A DNA stretch of 64,000 nucleotides from Aquabacterium sp. (lineage in GTDB: Bacteria; Pseudomonadota; Gammaproteobacteria; Burkholderiales; Burkholderiaceae_C): assembly GCF_016195855.1 (NCBI RefSeq), contig NZ_JACPYU010000010.1:186001-250000 (forward strand), in the 5' to 3' direction. The position numbers were made by a program, and so were the translations under genes. Positions 1-7,468 of the stretch are shown here, piece after piece (within the stretch, counting starts at the first letter, position 1; each line of letters starts with the position of its first letter). Under the pieces are notes generated by a model, which was not told the origin of the DNA, made no database searches, and saw nothing but the letters and a program-made list of their open reading frames with translations.

Positions 1-417
1 TTGCGAGGACACCCAGGCGAACTTGCTTTGCAGTTGCTTGGCGAACAGCGCCTTGGTCTCGGCTGATGCTTGCGCGTTGAACAGCGGCGAGAAGGACTTG
101 TGCAGCTCGGAGGTGATGTAGTTCTGCCACTCCATCACGCGGTAGCGGGCCATGGTGCCGGCTGCGGGCATGAGGTCGGTGCGGCCGGCCTGGTCGCACA
201 GGTACTGGCAGATCACCACGCCCTCGCTCAGGCGCTCGCCGTTGTCGAGCTCCAGCAGGGGCACGGCGCCCTTGGGCGTGATGTCGGCGTAGCGCTGGCC
301 GGAGGCCGTCAGGCCCTTCTGGGTGTCGACGCGGTCCAGCTCAAAGGGGCGGCCGATGTCGACCAGCAGGGCGTGAGGGACGAGCGAGCAAGCACCGGGG
401 CTGTAGTAGAGCTTCAT
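1..417 (-). CDS. Glutathione S-transferase, 3' end beyond window
   Basis: The first 139 codons are present and the C-terminal part runs off the left edge. The protein starts MKLYYSPGACSLVPHALL, the typical start of the GstA-like bacterial class, where the Ser/Cys of the SPGACS stretch lies at the glutathione site. A thioredoxin-fold N-terminal domain follows, with the expected cis-proline segment (GAVPLLELDNGERLSE, about residues 50-65), and then the start of the helical C-terminal domain (YRVMEWQNYITSELHKSF). Family members conjugate glutathione to electrophiles in the cytoplasm; the substrate cannot be told. It is divergent from the LysR gene at 546 and could be its target, which is inference from the arrangement. 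Confidence 0.9.
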   Translation of the reverse strand, partial: MKLYYSPGACSLVPHALLVDIGRPFELDRVDTQKGLTASGQRYADITPKGAVPLLELDNGERLSEGVVICQYLCDQAGRTDLMPAAGTMARYRVMEWQNYITSELHKSFSPLFNAQASAETKALFAKQLQSKFAWVSSQ

Positions 418-545
418 GATGAGGAGGGGGCTGAGCCCCGTGTGTTGATCAGGGCTTTCAGCTTATTGATGCGCGCTCGTCACGTGAAGAGGCTATCGTT
501 CACATGACTGATGCCTGTCAGGCACAAATCAAGGAGCGAGAGGCC

Positions 546-1469
546 ATGAGCCGTCAGTTTGAAGATGCCCAGCTGGGTGACATGGAGCTGTTCGTGCTGG
601 CGGCGGACGCCGCGAGCTTTACCGTGGCGGCCGAGCGTGTGGGCATGACGCCGGGTGCGGTGAGCCGCAGCATTGCCCGCCTGGAAAAGCGCCTGGGCGT
701 GCGGATGTTCATGCGCACCACCCGCCAGATCAGGCTGACCGATGCGGGGCGCCTGTACTTGGCGCAATGCCGCTTGATGCTGACGCAACTCGGTGAGGTC
801 GAGCGGCAGTTGAGCCGCCAGCAGGTGCAGCCTGCCGGTGTGGTGCGCGTGAGTCTGGCCACTGGGTATGGGCGCCACCGCGTGCTGCCTTTGTTGCCCC
901 GCTTTCGCCAGCGCCACCCGGAGATATGCCTGGAGATCCAGCTCAGCAACCGCAATGTGGACTTTGCAAAAGACCGCTTTGATCTGGCCCTGAGGGCGCG
1001 GCATCAGACGGACTCCAGCCTGGTCGCGCGCAAGCTGGAAGATGCCGAGCTGGTGGTGGTGGCCTCACCGGGTTACCTCGCGCGGGCCGGGGAGCCCCGC
1101 ACGCTGGACGAGTTGCGGGCGCACGAGTGTGTGCAGTTCGTGCTGCCCCGCACCGGGCGCTGTGTGGACTGGTCCTTCCGGCAGGATGGGCAGGATGTGG
1201 AGGTCGCCACGCGCGGCAGCATCACCTGCTCGGACGAGTTGGATGGGGGCGTCTACCTGGCCCGACACGGCGGGGGGCTGTACCAGACCAGCCGCTTTCT
1301 GGTGGAGCGCGAACTGCTCACCGGGGAGCTGGTCGAGGTGTTGGCGCCTTATGGCGGGCGTTCTCGGCCGTTTTCCATCGTGTACCCGCATGCCCGCCTG
1401 TTGCCCAAGCGGGCCCGCTTGCTGGTGGACTTCCTGATCGAGCACCTGAGCCCGGGCACGCTGGTGTGA
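546..1469 (+). CDS. LysR-family transcriptional regulator
   Basis: A 307-residue LysR regulator. The N-terminal winged helix-turn-helix (about residues 8-65) includes SFTVAAERVGMTPGAVSRSI and the usual LGVRMFMRTTRQIRLTDAG segment. The remaining ~220 residues form the inducer-binding domain of the CrgA-like group (LALRARHQTDSSLVARKL). I chose the ATG at 546 because AAGGAG lies 9-14 bases upstream; an in-frame ATG at 504 would add 14 residues with no family similarity. It is divergent from the glutathione S-transferase gene across a 128-base gap, the usual LysR arrangement for control of the neighbour, so it may regulate that gene. The effector is unknown. Confidence 0.93.
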   Translation: MSRQFEDAQLGDMELFVLAADAASFTVAAERVGMTPGAVSRSIARLEKRLGVRMFMRTTRQIRLTDAGRLYLAQCRLMLTQLGEVERQLSRQQVQPAGVVRVSLATGYGRHRVLPLLPRFRQRHPEICLEIQLSNRNVDFAKDRFDLALRARHQTDSSLVARKLEDAELVVVASPGYLARAGEPRTLDELRAHECVQFVLPRTGRCVDWSFRQDGQDVEVATRGSITCSDELDGGVYLARHGGGLYQTSRFLVERELLTGELVEVLAPYGGRSRPFSIVYPHARLLPKRARLLVDFLIEHLSPGTLV

Positions 1470-1502
1470 GCGGCCTGCCCGGGCGGGGCGATCTGACGCC
1501 GG

Positions 1503-4319
1503 TCAGACCACCTCGGCAGGGGGCCGGCGTTGCAGCACCCCGATCGGTGGGGCCCAGCGCGCGCCCTTGGGCTTCTTGGACGTGACCAGGGTGACATCGG
1601 CCGGCTCGAACACCTCGACGTTGTGCGTGATGGGCGTGGTCAGCACGTACTGCGCGCGCGTGCTGCGCAGGAAGTGGCCGACCAGCTGGATGTTGCGCAC
1701 GTCCAGGTGGGCAAAGGGTTCGTCGATGAACACGAAGCCGCCAGGGGTTTCGTCGTCCTTCATCAGGCCCACCAGCAGGATCAGGGACTTGATCACCTGC
1801 TGGCCACCGGAGGCCTCGCCGTCGTTCAGGCCGATGCTGCCCTTGCCGTCGAAGTTGAAGTGCACCCTGAGCTCGGCCTGGCGCAGGCCGGTGTCGTCAC
1901 CATCCAGATGCGGCAACTCGGCGTTGACTTCCACGCCGGCCAGCTGGCCCAGCTCGATGATGTTCTTGCGGTAGCGGCGCACCGTGACCTTGAGCACATC
2001 GGTGTAGCGCTCGCGGGCGTTGTCCACGGCGATGGCCGCCGCAGCATTGCTGGCCTTGCGCTGGTTGAGCTCGTCCTCATGGCGCAGCACGTTGGCGTTC
2101 ATCAGCGTGAGCTGTTCGATCACGGTGGGGTCGGTTTCCCACTTGCCTTCGTTGAGCTCGCGCTCCACCGCTTCGGCACGCAGGCGGGCCTGGGTGGCGT
2201 TGCCGTAGTGGCCCAGCATCTCCTTGATGCGCTCGGGGCGGCGCCAGCTGCGCGGCAGTTGCAGCTTGACCTCGCGTGACATCACCGCTTGCGCGATGAC
2301 GTCGTCAAAGCGGATCTGCCATTCGCGCTCGTGCTGGGCACTGCGTTGTTCGATGTGGGCCAGGCGTTCCTGCGCCTGCTTGTAGGCGTGCTGCGCATTG
2401 GTCTGCTCGACCACGGCGCGCTTGAGCTGGGCCTCGGTTTGCTGCCAGCGCTCGCCCGCTTCGGCGCGGGCCTGCTTGAGCACGGGCAACTGGCGGCGGG
2501 CCTCGGCGAACTCGGCTTCGCGCTCGGCCAGCTCGGCCGCGGCGGTGAAGCCTTGTGCGGCCTTGCGGGCGTCCTGCAGCTGGCGGTCAAAGAAGGCCTG
2601 GTCACGCACGATGCGCGTCATCTCTTCGTCGAGCTGGGCCAGGCGCTTGTCGATCGAGTCGCGGCGGGTGGCAATGGCCGAGGCGCCGAACTGGTGCTGG
2701 CTGGGGTCCACCCAGACGCTGCGGCCACCACGTGGGTCGCGGTGGTAGGCGTCTGGCGTGATCCATTCGCCGCCGACCTTCACGCCTTCTTCGGTGTGGG
2801 CCACGCGGCGGATGTTGCCCAACTGGCGCAGCAGCCAGTGGGGCGCGGCGGCCGAGAAGTTCAGCACGGCCAGCAGGCTGTGCTTGTCGGGCTGGGCCGG
2901 TGCGTCTTCGGCATCGGCCACCACATAGTGGCGGTAGCGCTCCTTCTCGGCCAGGGCGAGGGCCTGGGCTTCCTGCCCGGCGCGCTCCAGCACCACCACC
3001 CAGCGGCTGCCGCGCAGCACGCCTTCGGCGGCGGCGCGCCACTTTTCATCGGTGATCTCGATGATGTCGGCGATCAGGTGGTGACCAATGCCGGCTTCAT
3101 CCAGCACACGGCGAAAGCGCGTGACCTCGGGTGGGGGCGGGGCCAGGCGCTGGCCCTTGAGGCCGTCCATGGCCTTCTGGGCCTCGTCGCGCTGGTCCTT
3201 CAGGCGCTGCCATTGCGTGGACAGCTTCTGCTTGTGCTCGCCCAGCTCGGCAATGCGCTGCGTGAGTTGCTGCGCGTCGCCTTCCACGCTGGCCAGGCCT
3301 TGCAGCTCGTCGGCGCGCTTGACCAGCAGCTCGACGGGGCGTTCGGCATCACGCGCTTCTTCCTGCACGCGGCGGGCGCTGCGCACTTGCGCTTCCAGCT
3401 CTTCCACGCGGGTGGCGGCATCGGTCTGGTCCTGCAGGCGTTGCAGCAGGTCGGCCTTGACCTGGCCATGCTGGCGGCGGTCGTCAGACGATTGCAGGCG
3501 CTGCTTGTGCAGCTCGCGCAGCTTGTTGGCCAGGCCCTTGCGCGTCTCGACGTTGCTCAGCACCGGCACGACTTCGGTGGCCAGGGTTTCGCGCTCCTGG
3601 CACTTGAGTTCCCACTGACGGTAGTTGTTGACGCGCGATTCGAGTTCGGCGCGCTGGGCCTTGCCGTGCGAGAGCTCGCGCTCGGCGGCTTCCACTTCCT
3701 GCGTGAGCTGCTTCTGGTGGTTGCGGGCTTCGTCGTAGCGGTCCAGCACGTCCTGGTCACCGAAGACGTCGAACACCAGCTTGAGCAGCTCCTTGGGCGA
3801 GTACTCGCACAGGCGGTCGGTCTGGCCTTGCTCCAGCGCCAGCACCTTGGCAATCGCACGGGACAGGCCCGCGCCTTCCAGGCGCTTGCGCCAGTTGTCG
3901 ATGCCCAGCCAGTCCTTGTCACCACGCTCGATCAGTTGCTCGATGGACAGGTCGCCGTCGAGCATGATGTAGCGGCGAGTCCAGTCGCCGCCATTGCGGT
4001 CGATGCGGCAGGCCAGGGTCACCACGTCGGCGTACAGCAGGCAGCGTGCAAACGGCCGGTTGGAGGACTGGCGGTTGCGGGGGCGGTTGTCCACGGTGGC
4101 GCGCAGCCAGGCGCTGTCGGCGTTGGCGTGGCGGGCGTAGGTCTTGTAGTTGCGCCCGCCCGAGCAGTCCAGGCCCAGCAGGGTGCGCATGGCGTCCAGC
4201 AAGGTGGTCTTGCCCGAGCCGTTGGGGCCGGCCACGGTGATGATGGCGCCGTCCAGCGGCAGGGTCAGGCGCTGGCAGTAGTCCCAGTGCAGCAGTTCGA
4301 GGCTTTGCAGGTGAAACAT
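1503..4319 (-). CDS. SMC-type ATPase of an MksBEF / Wadjet-JetC-like complex
   Basis: A 938-residue SMC-like ATPase. Walker A is GPNGSGKT at residues 31-38, near the N-terminus. Two long coiled-coil segments rich in Glu, Gln, Arg and Ala flank a compact globular middle (about residues 400-560, hinge position). The C-terminal head carries an ABC-type signature in EASGGQQVIKSLILLVGL and Walker B FVFIDEPFAHLD. It is the last gene of a tight three-gene operon, 6 bases after the MksE-like gene and in the order kleisin-like, MksE-like, SMC, which matches MksFEB and jetABC. No JetD/MksG nuclease gene follows: the next gene is the convergent LysR regulator. Such ATPases extrude DNA loops. A role in chromosome organisation or plasmid control is inference. 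RecN or SbcC are poorer fits because of the partners. Confidence 0.85.
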   Translation of the reverse strand: MFHLQSLELLHWDYCQRLTLPLDGAIITVAGPNGSGKTTLLDAMRTLLGLDCSGGRNYKTYARHANADSAWLRATVDNRPRNRQSSNRPFARCLLYADVVTLACRIDRNGGDWTRRYIMLDGDLSIEQLIERGDKDWLGIDNWRKRLEGAGLSRAIAKVLALEQGQTDRLCEYSPKELLKLVFDVFGDQDVLDRYDEARNHQKQLTQEVEAAERELSHGKAQRAELESRVNNYRQWELKCQERETLATEVVPVLSNVETRKGLANKLRELHKQRLQSSDDRRQHGQVKADLLQRLQDQTDAATRVEELEAQVRSARRVQEEARDAERPVELLVKRADELQGLASVEGDAQQLTQRIAELGEHKQKLSTQWQRLKDQRDEAQKAMDGLKGQRLAPPPPEVTRFRRVLDEAGIGHHLIADIIEITDEKWRAAAEGVLRGSRWVVVLERAGQEAQALALAEKERYRHYVVADAEDAPAQPDKHSLLAVLNFSAAAPHWLLRQLGNIRRVAHTEEGVKVGGEWITPDAYHRDPRGGRSVWVDPSQHQFGASAIATRRDSIDKRLAQLDEEMTRIVRDQAFFDRQLQDARKAAQGFTAAAELAEREAEFAEARRQLPVLKQARAEAGERWQQTEAQLKRAVVEQTNAQHAYKQAQERLAHIEQRSAQHEREWQIRFDDVIAQAVMSREVKLQLPRSWRRPERIKEMLGHYGNATQARLRAEAVERELNEGKWETDPTVIEQLTLMNANVLRHEDELNQRKASNAAAAIAVDNARERYTDVLKVTVRRYRKNIIELGQLAGVEVNAELPHLDGDDTGLRQAELRVHFNFDGKGSIGLNDGEASGGQQVIKSLILLVGLMKDDETPGGFVFIDEPFAHLDVRNIQLVGHFLRSTRAQYVLTTPITHNVEVFEPADVTLVTSKKPKGARWAPPIGVLQRRPPAEVV

Positions 4320-4325
4320 CGGGGA

Positions 4326-5249
4326 TCAGGCCTGGTCGGGGGCGGCAGAAGGGGCAGCGTCGGCATCGGCCGTGGTGTCCGTGTCCGCAGCGGGCGAAGC
4401 AGCGGTTGCCACAGCGCTGAAGGTGGGGGTGTCGGGCTCGGCGCTCGCGGTGGGGGGCATGGGCAAGGTGGGCTCGTGCACGGGTCCTGGCGAGCCATCT
4501 GCATCCGCATCTGCTTCATTCGTGATCTCGACGAGGTCCTCATCCGGGATCTCTTCAAGCTCTTCCTGCACCGGGTTCGTGAGCGCCAGCGGCAAGTTGC
4601 CGATCAGCTCCTTGGCCTGCATCAGCACATCTCCCAGGGCGCCTTGCAGGATGCGCGAGGCCAGTGCGTCGTAGTCCAGCAGCAGGTCCAGCAGCGGGCC
4701 TTCGACGATGTCTTCGCCCTTGCGCAAGATGAAGCCGTGGTTTTCCAGGCGGCGCAGGTTGGTGTCCAGGCGGGTTTTCTTGCCCAGTTGCACGCCAAAG
4801 TCGGCCAGCAGGGCGCGGTAGGACACCAGGGGGCTGACGCTGGCGGCCGTGGGCACGGGGCGGTCCTTGCCGAACATGTCGTTCTGCTCGTCGCCATGCT
4901 GGTTGGCGGCGCGTGCGGCCTGGCGTTCGCGCTTGGGCAGGATGATCAGCGCCCACAGGATCACCAGCAGCGAGACGGCGTCGCGCGGCAGGTCGATGTT
5001 GTTGTGGCTGTTCAGGCCCGTTTCACCGAACACGGTGGATTCGGCCGGGCGCAGCAGGGCCACGCTGACGTGGTCGGCGTACAGGTTGTCGATCAGGCGC
5101 AGGCCCACCTGGGCCAGGCGCTCTTGCGTGGCGGCCCACAGTTCGGCGTCGATCAGGGCGCGTTTGACCTTGGGGTGCTGGCGGGGCAGCCAGCGGCGCG
5201 CCAATAGTTCAGCGGCCAGCAAGGCCGCGTCATCGAGGTGTGCGCTCAT
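4326..5249 (-). CDS. MksE/JetB-like subunit (DUF4194-type)
   Basis: A 307-residue protein between the kleisin-like and SMC genes. Its first ~210 residues look like the winged-helix accessory subunit of MukBEF-like complexes (MksE/JetB): an N-terminal helical part, a hydrophobic helix (AVSLLVILWALIILPKRER, about residues 90-110) and a C-terminal winged helix with LGKKTRLDTNLRRLENHGF. The last ~95 residues are an acidic, Ala/Pro/Asp-rich low-complexity tail that is probably disordered. Its ATG overlaps the stop of the upstream gene (ATGA) and its stop lies 6 bases from the SMC start, so translational coupling is likely. The assignment rests on gene order and domain feel more than on a diagnostic motif. 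Confidence 0.7.
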   Translation of the reverse strand: MSAHLDDAALLAAELLARRWLPRQHPKVKRALIDAELWAATQERLAQVGLRLIDNLYADHVSVALLRPAESTVFGETGLNSHNNIDLPRDAVSLLVILWALIILPKRERQAARAANQHGDEQNDMFGKDRPVPTAASVSPLVSYRALLADFGVQLGKKTRLDTNLRRLENHGFILRKGEDIVEGPLLDLLLDYDALASRILQGALGDVLMQAKELIGNLPLALTNPVQEELEEIPDEDLVEITNEADADADGSPGPVHEPTLPMPPTASAEPDTPTFSAVATAASPAADTDTTADADAAPSAAPDQA

Positions 5250-6787
5250 GCTTGTGCTTGGTTGGATTTCTTCGAGGCACCCGAGGCCTTGCGGCGGGTG
5301 GGCGCATCCTGGGCGGGCGCGGCCGTCAGGACGATGGGGTCGCTCTCATCGAGCGGCAAGGGGATCACCTGGCCGTGTTCGTCGAACTGCGCAGGGTAGA
5401 TCTCGCCGTCGCTGATCAGGGCCACGGCTTCGTCCGTGGTGCCGATGTGCGTGGGCTTGAACTGCCACTGCCAGGGCGCGCGGGCCAGGTCGCCCGTCAG
5501 GCCCTTGAGGGTCTGGGCTTGCGCATCGCCCACCAGGGGCATGAGTTGCAGGCGGTAGGCGGCCTGGGCGAAACGGCCACCGAGGATGGCGTCGCCCAAG
5601 GGTTTGCTAAAGGGCCTGATGACGGGCTTGTTGACGGGGCGCGGTGAGCCCGCGTCGCTGTCGGTTTGTTCGGCTTCGGCTTCGGCTTCGGCTTCGGCTT
5701 CGGCTTCGGCGCGGGCGGCGGCCTCTTCGGTGGCCAGCTCCGACCAGCGGTCCAGCAGGCTGATCAAGTTGCCCAACTCGGGCGGCAGGCTGAGCGTGTC
5801 GAGCGTGCCCATGGCGGCTTCGGCCGGCGGGGGCAGGGCGGCTCCACGTTGGGCGTCGGGCCGGTCGCGCTCGAACTCGCCTTCGGCCACGTCGACCAGG
5901 TCGTGCTGGCTGACCATCACCGGGCGCACCGGCACGGACAGGGCCTCGCCCATCAGCTCGTACAGGGCCGGGTGGCGTTGCAGCCAGGCGCGCACGTCGG
6001 AGGTGGTCAGGCCGGTGGAGCCCAGGGTGACGCGCTGGCGGTCGGCCTGCTGCAGGGCGCGGGTGAACTGGCTGGCCATGGACAGCAGGCGGGCCTGCTC
6101 CTGGCCGATGGCGCGGGCCTCGCGCTCCAGGCGTGGGTCTTCGTGTTCGGCGCGGATCAGGGCGGTCAGGGCCTGGCCGGCGCGGTCCACCAGGTCAAGG
6201 GCGCGGTCAAAGCGTGGCTGGGCCAGGCGCAGGCGCGACTCCGAGCCGCTGGCAATCGCATCCGAGAACTCGTCGTGCAGGCGCGCCAGCTGGGCGTGCA
6301 GGTGCTTGAGCTGGTTGGTGCTGACCAGGCCGAGCTGCTGGGCGCCGGCCACCTGGGCCAGCAAGGCGGCCATGTCGTCGTACTCGGCGGCTGGCGGCGT
6401 GGTCAGCGGGGCCAGCAGGCCGTGCACCTGTTGCGCCAGGGGGGAGAGGTGGTAATCCTGCGGGGTGGCGTCCCAGACCAGCAGGTTGAGGTCGCGCAGG
6501 CGCTTGAGCACGTTGTCCAGCGCCTCGGGCAGCACGGCGTGGAACAGGCGGTTGACGTCGTCGCGCGACAAACGGGCCTGGGGCTGGCTGGCCAGCTCCA
6601 TGAAGCACCACAGGCGCAACTGCACCAGGGCCTGGGGGCCGCTGAACAGGCCACGCAGGGCTTCCAGCAACTCCTGGCGCTGGCTCAGCGCCCAGGCCAG
6701 GGGCTGCTCGGGGGCAAATTCCGGATCTCGGAAATACGCCTCGAAGCTGGTGCTCTCGTTTTGTTCTGGAAGGGGCGCCTCGATCAT
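5246..6787 (-). CDS. MksF/JetA-like kleisin subunit
   Basis: A 513-residue protein, first gene of the SMC operon. The N-terminal region (to about residue 130) reads as a MukF-like winged helix (DDVNRLFHAVLPEALDNVLK, then LRDLNLLVWDATPQDYHLSP). A long helical middle resembles the four-helix part of kleisins (LKHLHAQLARLHDEFSDAI and following), and an E-A repeat precedes the C-terminal domain. I chose the ATG at 6787: the frame stays open further upstream, but that extension has no family character and overlaps the opposite-strand gene at 6895. In this family the subunit bridges the SMC heads and binds MksE. Length suits JetA/MksF (about 450-550 residues). The exact subfamily is uncertain. Confidence 0.7.
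   Translation of the reverse strand: MIEAPLPEQNESTSFEAYFRDPEFAPEQPLAWALSQRQELLEALRGLFSGPQALVQLRLWCFMELASQPQARLSRDDVNRLFHAVLPEALDNVLKRLRDLNLLVWDATPQDYHLSPLAQQVHGLLAPLTTPPAAEYDDMAALLAQVAGAQQLGLVSTNQLKHLHAQLARLHDEFSDAIASGSESRLRLAQPRFDRALDLVDRAGQALTALIRAEHEDPRLEREARAIGQEQARLLSMASQFTRALQQADRQRVTLGSTGLTTSDVRAWLQRHPALYELMGEALSVPVRPVMVSQHDLVDVAEGEFERDRPDAQRGAALPPPAEAAMGTLDTLSLPPELGNLISLLDRWSELATEEAAARAEAEAEAEAEAEAEQTDSDAGSPRPVNKPVIRPFSKPLGDAILGGRFAQAAYRLQLMPLVGDAQAQTLKGLTGDLARAPWQWQFKPTHIGTTDEAVALISDGEIYPAQFDEHGQVIPLPLDESDPIVLTAAPAQDAPTRRKASGASKKSNQAQA
5669..5710. repeat. Hexanucleotide tandem repeat, 7 x TTCGGC
   Basis: Seven perfect copies of TTCGGC in the plus orientation lie inside the MksF-like gene. 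On the coding strand they read GCCGAA, giving an uninterrupted Ala-Glu run in the linker before the C-terminal domain. Unit gain or loss would change linker length by two residues without shifting the frame. Confidence 0.95.
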
Positions 6788-6894
6788 GGGGGGTGATTGT
6801 GCCGGAAGGCTTGGCCCCGATTTCTTGTCGCAATAAGTTAGACGATCGGGACAAGCTCGGGTATCGTGAGCAATACACAACCGAAAGATGCCTC

Positions 6895-7047
6895 GTGGCC
6901 AAACCCAATTACCAGTACGAAAAACGTCAGCGCGAGCTGGAAAAGAAGAAAAAGAAGGAAGAAAAGGCTCAGCGCAAGACGCATGGCGCCCCTGTTGCCT
7001 CAGAGCAGCCTGTGGCTGAAACCCCTGAGCAACCGCCTGCCGCATGA
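6895..7047 (+). CDS. Small Lys/Glu-rich protein, function unknown
   Basis: A 50-residue protein starting at GTG. It opens AKPNYQYEKRQRELEKKKKK after the initiator and ends in a Pro/Glu-rich tail. I recall closely similar short proteins, with the same N-terminal pattern and a run of lysines, as common in Burkholderiales; their role is not known to me. An upstream in-frame ATG at 6793 would add 34 residues, but similarity seems to begin at the GTG. The gene is divergent from the SMC operon, whose first start is at 6787, so the two share a ~107-base promoter region. Confidence 0.65.
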   Translation: MAKPNYQYEKRQRELEKKKKKEEKAQRKTHGAPVASEQPVAETPEQPPAA

Positions 7048-7102
7048 CGAAATGTGGCGCTCATGCCAGAATCGCGCCCTTTTGTGATGAAGGGGAGTGC
7101 TC

Positions 7103-7468
7103 GTGGATTTGAAGGTGCCCATCAAGATTGCCGATGAACTGTCTGACGAGGTCATCACCTCGACGGGCTTGCTGGACCTGGCCAGCGGTGAAATCCACCG
7201 TGTCACCTATGACGACTACGACGTCAGCGTCGAAGGCCTGCCCGTGGACAGCGAAGACTACGAGTTCACCAGCGGGATCCTGTCCAACAACGGCAAGGAC
7301 GTCGAATTCGGTATCCAGGTCAACAAGACCACGGGCCAGTATTCGGTGACGCCCAACGAGTTGCTGGAGATCAAGACGCGCGCGGCAGCCCTGTTTGCCG
7401 GCCTGTCGGGCAAGGACCTGCTGGCCAGCGTCGAGGCCAAGAACGGCCGTTCAGGCAAGGCCCACTGA
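7103..7468 (+). CDS. Hypothetical acidic protein (~121 aa)
   Basis: An acidic soluble protein of about 121 residues. I placed the start at the GTG at 7103, which has AGGGGA 7-12 bases upstream; a GTG at 7097 would add two residues but sits too close to that site. The sequence is non-repetitive, with a beta-rich look (EIHRVTYDDYDVSVEGLPVD, then a stretch with DVEFGIQVNKTTGQYSV), and has no signal peptide or membrane segment. I do not recognise the family. Its 3' end overlaps the convergent diguanylate cyclase gene by 18 bases. Confidence 0.7.
   Translation: MDLKVPIKIADELSDEVITSTGLLDLASGEIHRVTYDDYDVSVEGLPVDSEDYEFTSGILSNNGKDVEFGIQVNKTTGQYSVTPNELLEIKTRAAALFAGLSGKDLLASVEAKNGRSGKAH

Noticed and set aside
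1503-4319. SbcC, RecN or RecF identity for the SMC-like ATPase
   Set aside because: No zinc hook, no SbcD neighbour, and the winged-helix partners in the fixed order fit an Mks/Jet complex better.
2289-5207. Long open frame (about 970 codons) on the plus strand across the SMC operon
   Set aside because: It is antisense to genes with ATPase motifs; its translation is low-complexity Leu/Gly/Val-rich, as expected from high-GC antisense frames.
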